Translations under genes and position numbers: made by a program
The notes under the pieces: generated by a model
The model's database searches: none
Seen by the model: the letters and a program-made list of their open reading frames with translations, nothing else
Told to the model about the DNA's origin: nothing
Part shown: piece by piece, positions 27,446 through 36,271 of the stretch
Numbering within the stretch: position 1 is the stretch's first letter
How the letters are laid out: every line of letters begins with the position of its first letter
DNA from: Giesbergeria sp.
Lineage (GTDB): Bacteria > Pseudomonadota > Gammaproteobacteria > Burkholderiales > Burkholderiaceae_C
Length of the DNA stretch: 64,000 nt
Direction: 5' to 3'
NCBI GenBank assembly: GCA_017985015.1
Contig: JAGNYI010000001.1
Coordinates: forward strand, 1-64,000

Positions 27446-28000
27446 TTACTTGGGCGCAGTGACCGTCACCAGAGCGGGGCGCAGCACCCGATCGGCAATC
27501 AGGTAGCCCTTTTGCAGCACCGAGACGATGGTGTTGGCTTCCTGGTTGGCAGGCACCATGCTGATGGCTTGGTGGCGATGGGGGTCGAACTTTTCGCCCG
27601 CCGGGGGCGTGATCGCCAGCACCCGGTTGCGCTCCAGCGCCGAGAGCAATTGGCGCAGGGTGGCTTCGGACCCCTCGCGCAACTGCGCAGCGGTGGCGTT
27701 TTGAATGGCGAGCGCCGCGTCCAGGCTGTCGGCCACGGGCAGCAGGCCCTCGGCAAAGTTTTCGATGCCGAACTTGCGTGCCTTGGAAATTTCCTCTTCG
27801 GCACGGCGCCGGGCGTTTTCGGCTTCGGCCTTGGCGCGCAGAAACTGGTCGGCCAGATCGGCGCTTTTGGCCTTGAGCTCGGCCAATTCGGTCTGCAGGC
27901 GCAGCATTTCGTCGTTGGCATTGGCTGCCATTGCGGCTTCAAGCTCTTCGGGAGGCAGATTCGGGGCTGGCATGGCAGGGTGGTGGTGGTTGTCTTGCAT
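27446..28000 (-). CDS. grpE: Nucleotide exchange factor GrpE
   Basis: The protein has 184 residues. It releases ADP from DnaK to reset the chaperone cycle. The N-terminal half is a long coiled coil ([35 protein letters not shown]), followed by the four-helix and beta-wing part ending [22 protein letters not shown], the family signature. ATG 28000 starts the usual disordered tail; a longer frame upstream would run over the promoter. It is the first gene of grpE-dnaK-dnaJ. Confidence 0.97.
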   Translation of the reverse strand: MQDNHHHPAMPAPNLPPEELEAAMAANANDEMLRLQTELAELKAKSADLADQFLRAKAEAENARRRAEEEISKARKFGIENFAEGLLPVADSLDAALAIQNATAAQLREGSEATLRQLLSALERNRVLAITPPAGEKFDPHRHQAISMVPANQEANTIVSVLQKGYLIADRVLRPALVTVTAPK

Positions 28001-28053
28001 GTCGGTCGTCTCAGAGGCGAAAGAGCGGATGAAAGGTAGGTATGCCGGCGCAC

Positions 28054-28079
28054 ATGGGGGCGGCCTGCCTAAATTCAAG
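28054..28079 (-). promoter_or_regulatory. Heat-shock (sigma-32) promoter of grpE-dnaK-dnaJ
   Basis: On the minus strand CTTGAA (28074-28079) is separated by 14 bases from CCCCAT (28054-28059), an exact match to the core heat-shock consensus. It lies 54 bases upstream of grpE. Confidence 0.85.
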
Positions 28080-28137
28080 CATTTTGCATGGCGCGATGCG
28101 CGGCCGCGCGTTTCAGCAACAGGCGCCGGCTGCGTAC

Positions 28138-28143
28138 TATAAT
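28138..28143 (+). promoter_or_regulatory. -10 box of the rpsF operon
   Basis: TATAAT, a perfect -10 hexamer, lies 65 bases before rpsF. No good -35 hexamer is visible at 16-18 bases. The leader of about 60 bases could hold an S6:S18 feedback site, but I could not define one. Confidence 0.6.
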
Positions 28144-28208
28144 TGCCGGCTTTGCCTTGCCACACTGCTACGGACGCAGCGGGTGGCTTTCAACCACAAG
28201 GAGTATGC

Positions 28209-28670
28209 ATGCGTCATTACGAAATCATTTTGTTGATCCATCCGGATCAAAGCGAGCAGGTTCCTGCCATGCTCGAGCGCTACAAGGGCATGATCACCGC
28301 CGGCGGTGGCCAGGTGCACCGCGTGGAAGACTGGGGCCGCCGCCAACTGGCGTACCTGATCAACAAGCTCGCCAAGGCGCACTACCTGTGCATCAACATC
28401 GAAGCCGATCAGGCGGTTATGGCGGAACTGGAGCATGCCTTCAAGTTCAACGACGCCGTTCTGCGCCACCTCACCGTGCTGAAGAAGAAGGCCGATACCG
28501 GCCCATCGTCGATGATGAAGACCGTCGAGCGCGAAGAAGCCCGCAAGGCCAGCCAGGCCGAATACGCAGCGTCCGGTGAGCGCGGAGAGCGCCCTGACCG
28601 TGGTGACCGTGGCGAGCGCCCGGACCGTGGCGAACGCAGCGAGCGTACCGAGCGGACTGAACGCGCATAA
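28209..28670 (+). CDS. rpsF: 30S ribosomal protein S6
   Basis: The protein has 153 residues. The S6 ferredoxin-like fold covers residues 1-100 ([42 protein letters not shown]). It pairs with S18 on the platform of the 30S subunit. The C-terminal 45 residues are a charged low-complexity tail with repeated GERPDRG / GDRGERPDR units, longer than most S6 tails. AAGGAG precedes the ATG. First gene of rpsF-priB-rpsR-rplI. Confidence 0.98.
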   Translation: MRHYEIILLIHPDQSEQVPAMLERYKGMITAGGGQVHRVEDWGRRQLAYLINKLAKAHYLCINIEADQAVMAELEHAFKFNDAVLRHLTVLKKKADTGPSSMMKTVEREEARKASQAEYAASGERGERPDRGDRGERPDRGERSERTERTERA

Positions 28671-28697
28671 CGCCAGGCACAGCGCTTGGCCCAGGCA

Positions 28698-28988
28698 GTG
28701 GAGAACCACGTTGCCTTGACCGCCTGCATCGCCGAGGCCCAGCCTTTGCGATTCACGCCCGCCGGACTTCCCGCCATCGAATTGCGGCTTGAGCACAGCT
28801 CGCAGCAGCAAGAGGCAGGACAGAACCGCGACGTCAAGGCAGCGATGAAAGCGGTGGCTTTTGGTGCGATGGCCGAGCGATTGGCCAAGCAACCCATAGG
28901 CAGCCTCTGGCGCTTCACCGGTTTTCTGGCCACGCCGCGCAATGGCAAGCACGCTGTGCTGCACGTTCAGGATATTCAACCCGATTAA
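28698..28988 (+). CDS. priB: Primosomal replication protein N (PriB)
   Basis: The protein has 96 residues with an OB fold that binds single-stranded DNA and helps restart stalled replication forks with PriA. ENHVALTACIAEAQPLRFTPAGLPAIELRLEH aligns with the start of E. coli PriB. For that reason I chose GTG 28698; a TTG at 28686 would add four residues. The GFLA..GKHAVLHVQDIQ end matches the family. It sits between rpsF and rpsR as in most beta- and gammaproteobacteria. Confidence 0.93.
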   Translation: MENHVALTACIAEAQPLRFTPAGLPAIELRLEHSSQQQEAGQNRDVKAAMKAVAFGAMAERLAKQPIGSLWRFTGFLATPRNGKHAVLHVQDIQPD

Positions 28989-29006
28989 TTTTCAAGAGGT
29001 CCGTCA

Positions 29007-29288
29007 ATGGCCACGTTCAAGAAATTCAACAAAGACAAGCGCCCCAAGCGCAACACCCAGTCGCTGCTGTTCAAGCGCAAGCGCTTCTGCCGTTTCACCG
29101 TCACTGGCGTCGAAGAAATCGACTACAAGGATGTGGACACGCTGCGCGACTTCATCGCTGAAAACGGCAAGATCATCCCCGCGCGCCTGACCGGCACGCG
29201 TGCGATCTTCCAGCGCCAGCTCAACACCGCCATCAAGCGCGCACGCTTCCTGGCACTGGTGCCTTACAGCGACCAGCACAAAATCTAA
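29007..29288 (+). CDS. rpsR: 30S ribosomal protein S18
   Basis: The protein has 93 residues. The conserved core [13 protein letters not shown] segment ([21 protein letters not shown]), [19 protein letters not shown] and [19 protein letters not shown] are diagnostic. S18 binds 16S rRNA together with S6. GAGGT lies about ten bases upstream of the ATG. It is followed after 12 bases by rplI. Confidence 0.98.
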   Translation: MATFKKFNKDKRPKRNTQSLLFKRKRFCRFTVTGVEEIDYKDVDTLRDFIAENGKIIPARLTGTRAIFQRQLNTAIKRARFLALVPYSDQHKI

Positions 29289-29300
29289 GGAGCACCCGTC

Positions 29301-29753
29301 ATGCAAATCATTCTGCTCGACAAGGTTGTGAACCTCGGCGTCTTGGGCGACCTCGTCAAGGTCAAAGACGGCTACGCCCGCAACTTTCTGATTCCCTCGG
29401 GCCGCGCCCGCCGTGCCACGGCTACCGCCAAGGCCGAGTTCGAAGCCAGGCGCGCCGAACTGGAAAAAGCCGCAGCTGAAAAGTTCGCCGCTTCGCAAGC
29501 CGAAGGCGCCAAGCTCGAAGGCAAGATCATCAAGCTGACCCAAAAGGCCGGCGTGGACGGCCGTTTGTTTGGTTCGGTCACCAACGGCGACATCGCCGAA
29601 GAGCTGGGCAAGCTGGGTTTCAAGGTGCTGAAGTCGCAAGTGCGTATGCCCGCTGGTCCCATCAAGACCATCGGCGACAGCACCGTGAGCGTGAACCTGC
29701 ACCACGACGTGGCGGTGGAAGTTACCGTTTCTGTGTACGGCGAAACCGTCTGA
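29301..29753 (+). CDS. rplI: 50S ribosomal protein L9
   Basis: The protein has 150 residues. The N-terminal rRNA-binding domain ([31 protein letters not shown]) is followed by the long connecting helix and a C-terminal domain ([21 protein letters not shown]). AAGGAG lies before the ATG. It is the last gene of the operon; an intrinsic terminator begins 28 bases after its stop. Confidence 0.98.
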   Translation: MQIILLDKVVNLGVLGDLVKVKDGYARNFLIPSGRARRATATAKAEFEARRAELEKAAAEKFAASQAEGAKLEGKIIKLTQKAGVDGRLFGSVTNGDIAEELGKLGFKVLKSQVRMPAGPIKTIGDSTVSVNLHHDVAVEVTVSVYGETV

Positions 29754-29780
29754 TCACGCAGCGCGCTGCGCATCCCTCAC

Positions 29781-29810
29781 AAAGGCCGCCTTCGGGCGGC
29801 TTTTGTTTTG
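29781..29810 (+). terminator. Intrinsic terminator of the rpsF-rplI operon
   Basis: GCCGCC-TTCG-GGCGGC forms a tight stem with a tetraloop, flanked by AAAG and followed by TTTTGTTTT. Confidence 0.9.
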
Positions 29811-29888
29811 GGGCTCGCGAGAGAGCGAGGTGCTTCTGCTCAGAGCGGGGTCCATGTGAAGACAGATTCTCAGCCAAAAAATTGAGTG

Positions 29889-29940
29889 TTTTTTGGCTCT
29901 AGCGCTTAATGGGTAAGCATCAGTAGCTATATTTTTAATA
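29889..29940 (-). repeat. Interspersed repeat copy 4
   Basis: TTTTTTGGCTCTAGCGCTTA, then GGGTAAG, CAGTAGCTATATTTTTA, follows the repeat in reverse orientation. It lies between the rplI terminator and the end of the MFS gene. Confidence 0.75.
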
Positions 29941-29961
29941 GTGAACTGGCAGAATAGACTG

Positions 29962-31302
29962 TCATGCCATGGGCACAGATTGGTGCGGGTGCGGCTGCAC
30001 AAGCAGGTTGCGCCCGGCTCCCCAGCCGCTCCACGCCATGACCGCTGCGAGCAGCACCAGCAAAGTCGCCGCCGATGCATAGCCGCCCGTCCAGCCGCGC
30101 AGCAGGCCCACCAGCAGCGGGCCAAATGCCGCGAAGGTGTAGCCCCAGCCCTGCGCCATGGCCGAGAGCTGCGCAGTCACCTTGGCGTTGGCGCTGCGCA
30201 TCACGATCAAGCTCAGTGCCAGCGCAAAGGCGCTCCCCAAACCGCAGCCCAGCAACATGGCCCAGACCCATCGACCGCCAAGCGGGGCAAAGATCAGAGC
30301 CAGCAAGGAACCCAGCACCAGCAGCGCCAGGCTTACAGCGAAGGCCCGTTGGTCCCTGCAGCGCGCCGCAATGGACGGCGTCAGCAGGCTGGTGACCAAC
30401 TGCGTGAGGATGGCAGCGGCCACCACATAGCCCGCCTCCGCGCTGTCCAGGCCGCGCTCGCGCAGGATCGGAGCGAGCCAGCCCATCACGATATAGGCCG
30501 TGGCCGATTGCGAGCCCATGAAGATGGTGACTTGCCAGGCAAGGCGGTCCCGTCCCAGGCTGCCCAAGCCCCTGCGCAGTTCGGGAGGCCGTGCATCTGA
30601 AGCCACATGGTGCGCAGCCGACAGCGCCAGCGGTGCCCAGAGCAGCATCACCAAACCGGCGGGCAGCGCCCAAACGGCCAGTGCAGGCGCCCACGCGCCG
30701 CCAAACAGATGCTCTTCCAGCGGCACAGTGAAGGCCGTGGCAATGGAGGCTCCAGCGCAGATGGCCAGGGTGTAGAGCCCGGTCATCATTGCGGCGCGGC
30801 GGGGGAAGTCGCGCTTGATCAGGCCCAGCACCAGCACATTTCCGATGGCAATGCCCGCCCCTGCGAGCACCGAAGCAGCAAACAGCAGCGGCAAATGCAC
30901 CCAGCCGCGCAGCAGGGTGCCGACGCAGATCAGCAGCATGGCACCGAGCAGCGTGCGCTCGACACCAAAGCGCCGCGCCAGGGCCGGCGCCGGCGCCGAG
31001 AAAATGCCCAGGCAAAGAATCGGAAGGGTGGTCAGGAGACTGGCGCCCGTGGGACCCAGACCGGTGTCGCGCATGATGTCCGGCAACACCACCGACAAGC
31101 TGCCAAACACCGGACGCAGGTTGAAGGCAATCAGCAGCAAAGACAGACCGAGCAGCAGAGACTGCTTGCGCTGAAGCTGCGTGGGCGCGTGGGGGGTGAT
31201 GGGCGTCTCGTTGCGGAGTGAGGGAGATGCGAGAACCTCAGAGCGAGGCAGGGGCGGTTGCAAAGGCATGAAGCCGGGACTGTAGGCCCCTTGGAAAGCC
31301 AT
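29962..31302 (-). CDS. MFS transporter, CynX/NimT (cyanate / nitroimidazole) type
   Basis: The protein has about 446 residues and 12 predicted membrane helices. The first helix region LLLGLSLLLIAFNLRPVFGSLSVVLPDIMRDTGL is the signature of the CynX/NimT branch (NLRP motif), and LARRFGVERTLLGAMLLI follows as the MFS loop 2-3. Substrates in this branch include cyanate and 2-nitroimidazole; the one here is unknown. The start is uncertain: the frame is open to 31389 (TTG), but that would cover a 17-bp perfect hairpin, so I prefer ATG 31302; ATG 31269 is another option. Confidence 0.85.
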   Translation of the reverse strand: MAFQGAYSPGFMPLQPPLPRSEVLASPSLRNETPITPHAPTQLQRKQSLLLGLSLLLIAFNLRPVFGSLSVVLPDIMRDTGLGPTGASLLTTLPILCLGIFSAPAPALARRFGVERTLLGAMLLICVGTLLRGWVHLPLLFAASVLAGAGIAIGNVLVLGLIKRDFPRRAAMMTGLYTLAICAGASIATAFTVPLEEHLFGGAWAPALAVWALPAGLVMLLWAPLALSAAHHVASDARPPELRRGLGSLGRDRLAWQVTIFMGSQSATAYIVMGWLAPILRERGLDSAEAGYVVAAAILTQLVTSLLTPSIAARCRDQRAFAVSLALLVLGSLLALIFAPLGGRWVWAMLLGCGLGSAFALALSLIVMRSANAKVTAQLSAMAQGWGYTFAAFGPLLVGLLRGWTGGYASAATLLVLLAAVMAWSGWGAGRNLLVQPHPHQSVPMA

Positions 31303-31336
31303 TGCAGCGGTCGGGGCACCCGCCGCACTTGGTGCT

Positions 31337-31378
31337 GCATCCAACCGCTCGGCGGACACAGGCCGAGCGGTTGGATGC
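31337..31378. promoter_or_regulatory. Perfect 17-bp inverted repeat upstream of the MFS gene
   Basis: GCATCCAACCGCTCGGC and its exact complement flank an eight-base spacer. There is no T run on either side, so a simple terminator is unlikely. It lies between the tautomerase gene and the MFS gene and could be an operator or an RNA-stabilising hairpin. Confidence 0.7.
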
Positions 31379-31393
31379 GCGAATTGCAAGGTT

Positions 31394-31753
31394 TTACAGC
31401 CGCTCTTTTACATACGACGGCCGGTCCATGTCCACGATTTCGACGCTAAGCTGAACCAGCATGCCTTCGGGCTGCGGCGTGCGGCGGCGCAGGACGGCGG
31501 CCACGCGTTCGGCCAGGTCGGCCTTGGCTTCGGGCGTGCGCCCGGCCAGCAGGCGCAACTGGGCGTGCACAAAGCCACGCGGCGAAGACTCGGTGCCTAC
31601 GGCAAAACTGGTCTGCGAGACGAAACGGGTTTTGAGGTCAGCTTCGATCTGTACTTCGGGGCTGGCGCAAACGGCTTCGTTGAGTTCCACCAGGGTTTTG
31701 CGTTCGGGGAAGGGCGCCAGGTTGGCAGAGTATTCGACAGTAAGGTGCGGCAT
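31394..31753 (-). CDS. 5-Carboxymethyl-2-hydroxymuconate isomerase-family tautomerase
   Basis: The protein has 119 residues. It starts PHLTVEYSANL with the catalytic N-terminal proline of the tautomerase superfamily, and continues with SFAVGTESSPRGFVHAQLRLLAGRTPEAK, typical of HpaF/CHMI proteins. The family isomerises a ring-cleavage product of homoprotocatechuate, but no other aromatic degradation genes are near. The physiological substrate is therefore open. It is 24 bases downstream of panD on the same strand. Confidence 0.88.
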   Translation of the reverse strand: MPHLTVEYSANLAPFPERKTLVELNEAVCASPEVQIEADLKTRFVSQTSFAVGTESSPRGFVHAQLRLLAGRTPEAKADLAERVAAVLRRRTPQPEGMLVQLSVEIVDMDRPSYVKERL

Positions 31754-31777
31754 GGCAACGGTCCTTAGGAACAGGTT

Positions 31778-32158
31778 TTAGAGCGCCTGGGTAGGCACAT
31801 GGTCGCGCAGCGCGCACGGGCGGTTCTGCGCGTCGACGAAGACCAGTTGCGGGCGGTGCGTCGCCAGTTCGGCTTCGCTGACCTGCGCAAAGGCCGCAAT
31901 GATGAGCAGGTCGCCCACGCTGGCGCGGCGCGCAGCTGAGCCATTCACGGAGACCATGCCGCTGCCGCGCTGGCCCTTGATGGCGTAGGTGATGAAGCGC
32001 TCGCCGTTGTCAATGTTCCAGATGTGGACCTGTTCGTTCTCCACGATGCCGGCGGCGTCGAGCAGGTCTTCGTCGATGGCACAAGACCCTTCGTAATGCA
32101 GTTCACAGTGGGTGGCGCGGACGCGGTGAATTTTGGATCGAAGCAGGGTGCGGAGCAT
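31778..32158 (-). CDS. panD: Aspartate 1-decarboxylase
   Basis: The protein has 126 residues. It makes beta-alanine from aspartate for pantothenate and CoA synthesis. It is a pyruvoyl enzyme; the self-cleavage site is Gly24-Ser25 in HYEGSCAID, exactly at the expected position, preceded by the [16 protein letters not shown] opening. [21 protein letters not shown] is another family block. The frame is open far upstream into nadB, but ATG 32158 is the usual start. It follows nadB by 17 bases. Confidence 0.97.
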   Translation of the reverse strand: MLRTLLRSKIHRVRATHCELHYEGSCAIDEDLLDAAGIVENEQVHIWNIDNGERFITYAIKGQRGSGMVSVNGSAARRASVGDLLIIAAFAQVSEAELATHRPQLVFVDAQNRPCALRDHVPTQAL

Positions 32159-32175
32159 GGTGTTTTGGCTGTGAA

Positions 32176-33756
32176 TCACTGGCTGACCGGTGGCACGAGA
32201 ATGGTGGAGGCTGCGGGCGCGGCGAGGTTGGGGTAGTCGCGGCTGTAATGCAGGCCCCGGCTTTCGCGGCGCAGTTGCGCCGAACGCACGATCAGCGCGG
32301 CCACCTGGACCAGGTTGCGCAGCTCCAGCAGGTCGCGCGTGACGTGAAAGTTGGCGTAGAACTCGTCGATCTCGGCCAAGAGCAGCGTGATGCGGTGCGT
32401 GGCGCGCTCCAGGCGCTTGTTGGTGCGCACGATGCCCACGTAGTCCCACATGAAGCGGCGCAGCTCGTCCCAGTTGTGCGAGATGACCACGCATTCGTCG
32501 GCATCGGTCACGCGGCTGTCGTCCCAGCGCGGCAGCGCCGGAATCTGCACGCGCGGCGCGCTGGCAATGTGCTGCGCGGCTGCACGCGCAAACACCATGC
32601 ATTCGAGCAGCGAGTTGCTGGCCAGCCGGTTGGCGCCGTGCAGGCCGGTGCAGGCGACTTCGCCCACGGCATAGAGGCCCGGCAGGTCGGTGCGGCCCGA
32701 GAGGTCGGTGAGCACGCCGCCGCAGGTGAAGTGCGCCGTGGGCACCACCGGGATAGGTTCCTTGGTGATATCGATACCCAGCTCGGCGCAGTAGGCCAGG
32801 ATGTTGGGGAAGTGCTCGTGCAGAAACTCGGGGCTCTGGTGCGAAATGTCGAGCAGCACACAGTCCAGGCCGTGCTTTTTCATCTCGAAGTCGATGGCGC
32901 GGGCCACCACGTCGCGCGGTGCCAGTTCGGCGCGCGGATCGTGGTCGGGCATGAAGCGCGTGCCATCGGGCAGCAGCAAGCGCCCGCCTTCGCCGCGCAC
33001 CGCTTCGCTGATCAGAAAGGACTTGGCGCGGGCGTGGTACAGGCCCGTGGGGTGGAACTGGATGAATTCCATGTTGCCCACGCGGCAACCGGCGCGCCAG
33101 GCTGCGGCAATGCCATCGCCGGTGGCCGTGTCGGGGTTGGTGGTGTAGAGGTACACCTTGCCGGCGCCGCCGGTGGCCAGAATGGTGTTGGGCGCGCGGA
33201 AGGTAACGACTTCGTCGGTGGCCTCGTCGAGTGCGTAGAGCCCCAGGCACTGCTGGCCCGCAAGGCCCAGCTTGGCGCTGGTGATCACGTCCACCAGCGT
33301 GTGCTGCTCGAACACGGTGATGCCGGGCGTGCCGCGCACCACGTCGATCAGGGTGCGTTGCACCGCGGCGCCGGTGGCGTCCGTCACGTGGGCAATGCGC
33401 CGAGCGCTGTGGCCGCCCTCGCGTGTGAGGTGCAGTTCCTCTCCCTCCTGCGTAAAGGGCACGCCCAGCTCACGCAGCCAGGCGATGGCAGCGGGCGCGT
33501 TTTCCACCACAAAGCGGGTGGTGGCCAGGTCGCACAGGCCGGCACCGGCCACCAGGGTGTCCTGGATATGCGCCTCGAAGCTGTCGTCATTGGCCAGCAC
33601 GGCCGCGATGCCGCCCTGTGCCCAGGCGCTGGAGCCATCCTGCATCTGGCGCTTGGTAATGACGGCCACGCGGTGTGTGGGCGCCAGGTGCAGCGCCGCA
33701 GACAGGCCAGCCAAGCCGCTGCCCACAATGAGAACGTCGAAATCGTGTGAAGCCAT
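32176..33756 (-). CDS. nadB: L-Aspartate oxidase
   Basis: The protein has 526 residues. It oxidises aspartate to iminoaspartate, the first step of NAD synthesis, using [23 protein letters not shown] is the FAD-binding start, [12 protein letters not shown] is the flavin loop, and [19 protein letters not shown] holds active-site residues. The C-terminal helical domain ([20 protein letters not shown]) is complete. It is upstream of panD and on the same strand, so aspartate-consuming cofactor pathways are grouped here. nadA and nadC are not in the window. Confidence 0.96.
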   Translation of the reverse strand: MASHDFDVLIVGSGLAGLSAALHLAPTHRVAVITKRQMQDGSSAWAQGGIAAVLANDDSFEAHIQDTLVAGAGLCDLATTRFVVENAPAAIAWLRELGVPFTQEGEELHLTREGGHSARRIAHVTDATGAAVQRTLIDVVRGTPGITVFEQHTLVDVITSAKLGLAGQQCLGLYALDEATDEVVTFRAPNTILATGGAGKVYLYTTNPDTATGDGIAAAWRAGCRVGNMEFIQFHPTGLYHARAKSFLISEAVRGEGGRLLLPDGTRFMPDHDPRAELAPRDVVARAIDFEMKKHGLDCVLLDISHQSPEFLHEHFPNILAYCAELGIDITKEPIPVVPTAHFTCGGVLTDLSGRTDLPGLYAVGEVACTGLHGANRLASNSLLECMVFARAAAQHIASAPRVQIPALPRWDDSRVTDADECVVISHNWDELRRFMWDYVGIVRTNKRLERATHRITLLLAEIDEFYANFHVTRDLLELRNLVQVAALIVRSAQLRRESRGLHYSRDYPNLAAPAASTILVPPVSQ

Positions 33757-33837
33757 GGGGTCTATTCACTCGGTGCAATGCACGGCATCCGGCCGGTGCG
33801 GTGGCCCGCAGGTGCTGCGGGCGCGGGGCGGGCCATG

Positions 33838-34695
33838 TCAAGCAGGCGTATAGGCCAGCCTGACATAAATCGGGGAAAAGGCTTCGGCCTGGGTGATCTC
33901 GATCAGGGTTTCCTTGGCCAGTTCGAGCAGCGCGATGAAGGTGACCACCAGCACCGTGCTGCCGCGCGAAGGGTCAAACAGGGCTTCGAACTCGACGAAA
34001 CGCCGGCCCTGCAGCGCCTTGAGCACCTGGCCCATGTGTTCGCGCACGCTCAGCTCTTCGCGCGTGATCTTGTGGTGCTGCACCAGCCGCGCGCGCTTCA
34101 TGATGTCCTGCCAGGCCTCCTGCAGGTCCGCCAGGTGCACGTCGGGAAAGCGTGGCTGCAGGCTTTGTTCGATAAACACCTGGGCACACAGAAAATCGCG
34201 TCCCTGCTGCGGCAGGGCCGAAAGCCGCGCGGCGGCCATCTTCATTTGTTCGTATTCGAGCAGGCGCCGCACCAGCGCGGCGCGCGGGTCTTCGGCCTCG
34301 TCGGCACCTTCTTGCTTGCGCTGTGGCAGCAGCATGCGCGACTTGATCTCGATGAGCATGGCGGCCATCAGCAGGTATTCGGCGGCCAATTCAAGGTTGC
34401 GGCTGCGGATTTCTTCGACATACACCAGATACTGGCGCGTCAGCCCCGCCATGGGGATGTCCAGGATATTGAAGTTCTGCTTGCGGATCAGGTACAGCAG
34501 CAGGTCCAGCGGGCCTTCAAAGGCCTCCAGGAAGACTTCCAGCGCGTCGGGCGGGATGTACAGGTCGGTGGGCAGCGCAAACAGCGGCTCGCCATACAGG
34601 CGTGCCAGCGCCACTTGGTCCACTACCTCGGGCATGGCGCCCGGGGCGGCGTCGCCCGGTAGGGCCGTGGGCGCCGGGGCAATTGTCTGACCCAT
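33838..34695 (-). CDS. scpA: Segregation and condensation protein A
   Basis: The protein has 285 residues. It is the kleisin that links the SMC ATPase heads with ScpB for chromosome compaction. FEGPLDLLLYLIRKQNFNILDIPM is the kleisin N-terminal motif near residue 58, and LAAEYLLMAAMLIEIKSRMLLP follows, as in all ScpA. The C-terminal winged helix ends with TVLVVTFIALLELAKE. An N-terminal Ala/Pro tail of about 40 residues is extra. scpB is not adjacent in this window. Confidence 0.95.
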   Translation of the reverse strand: MGQTIAPAPTALPGDAAPGAMPEVVDQVALARLYGEPLFALPTDLYIPPDALEVFLEAFEGPLDLLLYLIRKQNFNILDIPMAGLTRQYLVYVEEIRSRNLELAAEYLLMAAMLIEIKSRMLLPQRKQEGADEAEDPRAALVRRLLEYEQMKMAAARLSALPQQGRDFLCAQVFIEQSLQPRFPDVHLADLQEAWQDIMKRARLVQHHKITREELSVREHMGQVLKALQGRRFVEFEALFDPSRGSTVLVVTFIALLELAKETLIEITQAEAFSPIYVRLAYTPA

Positions 34696-34700
34696 GAATT

Positions 34701-34754
34701 GCTATTGAAAAAATAGCTGCTAAGGCTTATTTAGTAAGCGCTAGAGGCAGATTT
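34701..34754 (+). repeat. Interspersed repeat copy 5
   Basis: AATAGCTGCTAAGGCTTAT, then AGTAAGCGCTAGAGGCAGATTT, matches the forward consensus. It fills the gap between scpA and the DUF3460 gene. Confidence 0.8.
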
Positions 34755-34756
34755 GA

Positions 34757-34972
34757 CTATAAATTCTTATCGGTGTCCGTCTGGTAGACGTAAGCCTTTT
34801 GTGGCACGCGGGCGGCGCGGTATTCCTTCCACAAGCCGCGGTCCACCGGCTTGTCCCACAGCAAGGCGCGGCCGGCGCGCTGCTGGGCATCGAGCTCGGG
34901 GCGTTCCTGCTTGAGCTTCTCTATGAACTGGGTGGCGTCGGAGGTGTAGTGGGGGCGGGCGAAGATGGACAT
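34757..34972 (-). CDS. DUF3460 family protein
   Basis: The protein has 71 residues and is small, soluble and basic/acidic mixed. RPHYTSDATQFIEKLKQERPELDAQQRAGRALLWDKP is the characteristic DUF3460 block found almost only in betaproteobacteria. Function is unknown. It is immediately upstream of scpA on the minus strand, a neighbourhood I associate with this family in Burkholderiales, so a link to panC/scpA-type housekeeping expression is possible but unproven. Confidence 0.88.
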   Translation of the reverse strand: MSIFARPHYTSDATQFIEKLKQERPELDAQQRAGRALLWDKPVDRGLWKEYRAARVPQKAYVYQTDTDKNL

Positions 34973-35016
34973 GGCTTTGGGTTACGCTAGTTCGCATGAT
35001 TTTACCGGGGACCACC

Positions 35017-35523
35017 ATGACCATTGCCAAACTGCTTGGCGCCACGCTTTTGGGGCTCGCCCTGCTGACCGGCTGCGACGCCCAGCGCATCAGCGAACTG
35101 CAAAGTGGCCAGTCCACCGAGGCCGACGTGCGCGACCGCTTTGGCGTGCCCGAGAACACCTGGCCTGAGCCCGGCGGTGGCCACACACTGGAATACAACC
35201 GCCAGCCTGCGGGGACCGAGAACTTCATGATCACGATCGGTGCCGACGGCAAGCTGGTCGCCGTGCGCCAGGTGCTCACGCAAGACAATTTCGCCCGTGT
35301 ACAGCCCGGCATGGGCATGGACGAAGTGCGCCGCCTCCTGGGCAAACCTGCGAAAACCACGCGCTTTGACTTGACCGGCGAGACGCATGTGGATTGGCGC
35401 TTCATGCAAGACGCCAACACGCGCAAGGTGTTTACGGTGATTACCAAGGGCGACGGCAAAGTGCTGCGCACGCAGTTTGGACCGGATCCGATGGCCAGTG
35501 AGAACCTGGGTGGAGGGCGGTGA
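35017..35523 (+). CDS. Outer-membrane lipoprotein, SmpA/OmlA (BamE)-like
   Basis: The protein has 168 residues. The signal LLGATLLGLALLTGC is a lipoprotein signal with Cys at about residue 17. Two SmpA/OmlA-like repeats follow: LQSGQSTEADVRDRFGVPEN and VQPGMGMDEVRRLLGKPAKT, the fold of BamE. A double-repeat form is not BamE itself, which is shorter. It probably acts at the outer membrane or in stress response. ATG 35017 places the signal at the N-terminus; an in-frame ATG seven codons earlier is possible. Confidence 0.85.
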   Translation: MTIAKLLGATLLGLALLTGCDAQRISELQSGQSTEADVRDRFGVPENTWPEPGGGHTLEYNRQPAGTENFMITIGADGKLVAVRQVLTQDNFARVQPGMGMDEVRRLLGKPAKTTRFDLTGETHVDWRFMQDANTRKVFTVITKGDGKVLRTQFGPDPMASENLGGGR

Positions 35524-35576
35524 GTTTGCAGAACGGTTGACGGCCTTGATTCGGTCGCGCTCCATCGCATAGGGCG

Positions 35577-36172
35577 GAGGCCGGGTGATGCGCCCGGCGG
35601 CGCAGTGACTTTTTTTGCCAAAAAAAGTCACCAAAAAAGGCTAGCCCTGCTGTCTGCGACCCCTTCGCTGCGCTGCGGGGCAACCTGCGTCGGGGCACTT
35701 GCGGGGTGCGCCGTGGAACTCACTTCGCTGCTGTGCAGCTGCGTTCAGACAGCCACGGCGAGCCAGTCAACCAAGCATGCGCGCACCAGCGCGCATGCCA
35801 CCCCGCAAGCACCCCGCCGCAGGCGCATCCACAAGGGCGGGGAACCACACGGGCCTTTGCTGCGCTCGGCCTCGGGAAATGCAACTTCGGTCCACAGCGA
35901 CTCGTATGTCTTTTATTGGGCCGAGCGCAGCAATGGCCCGTATGGATGTCTGAGCCCTTGTGGCCGTGCCGAGAAGCGCAGCGGCGGGCGGATCAGGACT
36001 CGCGTCTGTTTGAGCGCGCAGCGCGAGTTCAGCGAGACCCCGCCCGGCGCGAGCATCGCAGGTTGCCCGAAGCGCAGCGCAGGGACACGGACAGTAGGGC
36101 GGGCGTTCTTTGGTGACTTTCTTTCGCTGGAAAGAAAGTTACTGCGCCGCCGGGCGCACACCCCGGCTCCCG
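35577..36172. mobile_element. Gene-free element with about 50-65 bp terminal inverted repeats
   Basis: The left end (about 35577-35641) contains CGCCCGGCGGCGCAGTGACT, and the right end (about 36107-36172) contains its complement with AGTTACTGCGCCGCCGGGCG. Beyond this the ends continue with matching GTCACCAAA and A-rich segments. Each end is also a small hairpin of its own (GTGACTTT with AAAGTCAC). No coding frame here looks genuine: frames are long only because the DNA is GC-rich. It could be a MITE-like or REP-type family; no transposase is present. Confidence 0.7.
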
Positions 36173-36271
36173 CGGTTGCCAAAGGAAAAATTACCCATCG
36201 TCGTCGGCAAGAGCGCCAGCGCTGTTGGCCCGAAAGCCAGTGGCAAAGCCGCGCAGGGGCTTGCACCAAAT

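Noticed and set aside
31778..33250. A 490-codon frame that would join panD to upstream sequence
   Set aside because: Only the last 126 codons are PanD; the rest is an Arg/Ala/Gly-rich shadow of nadB.
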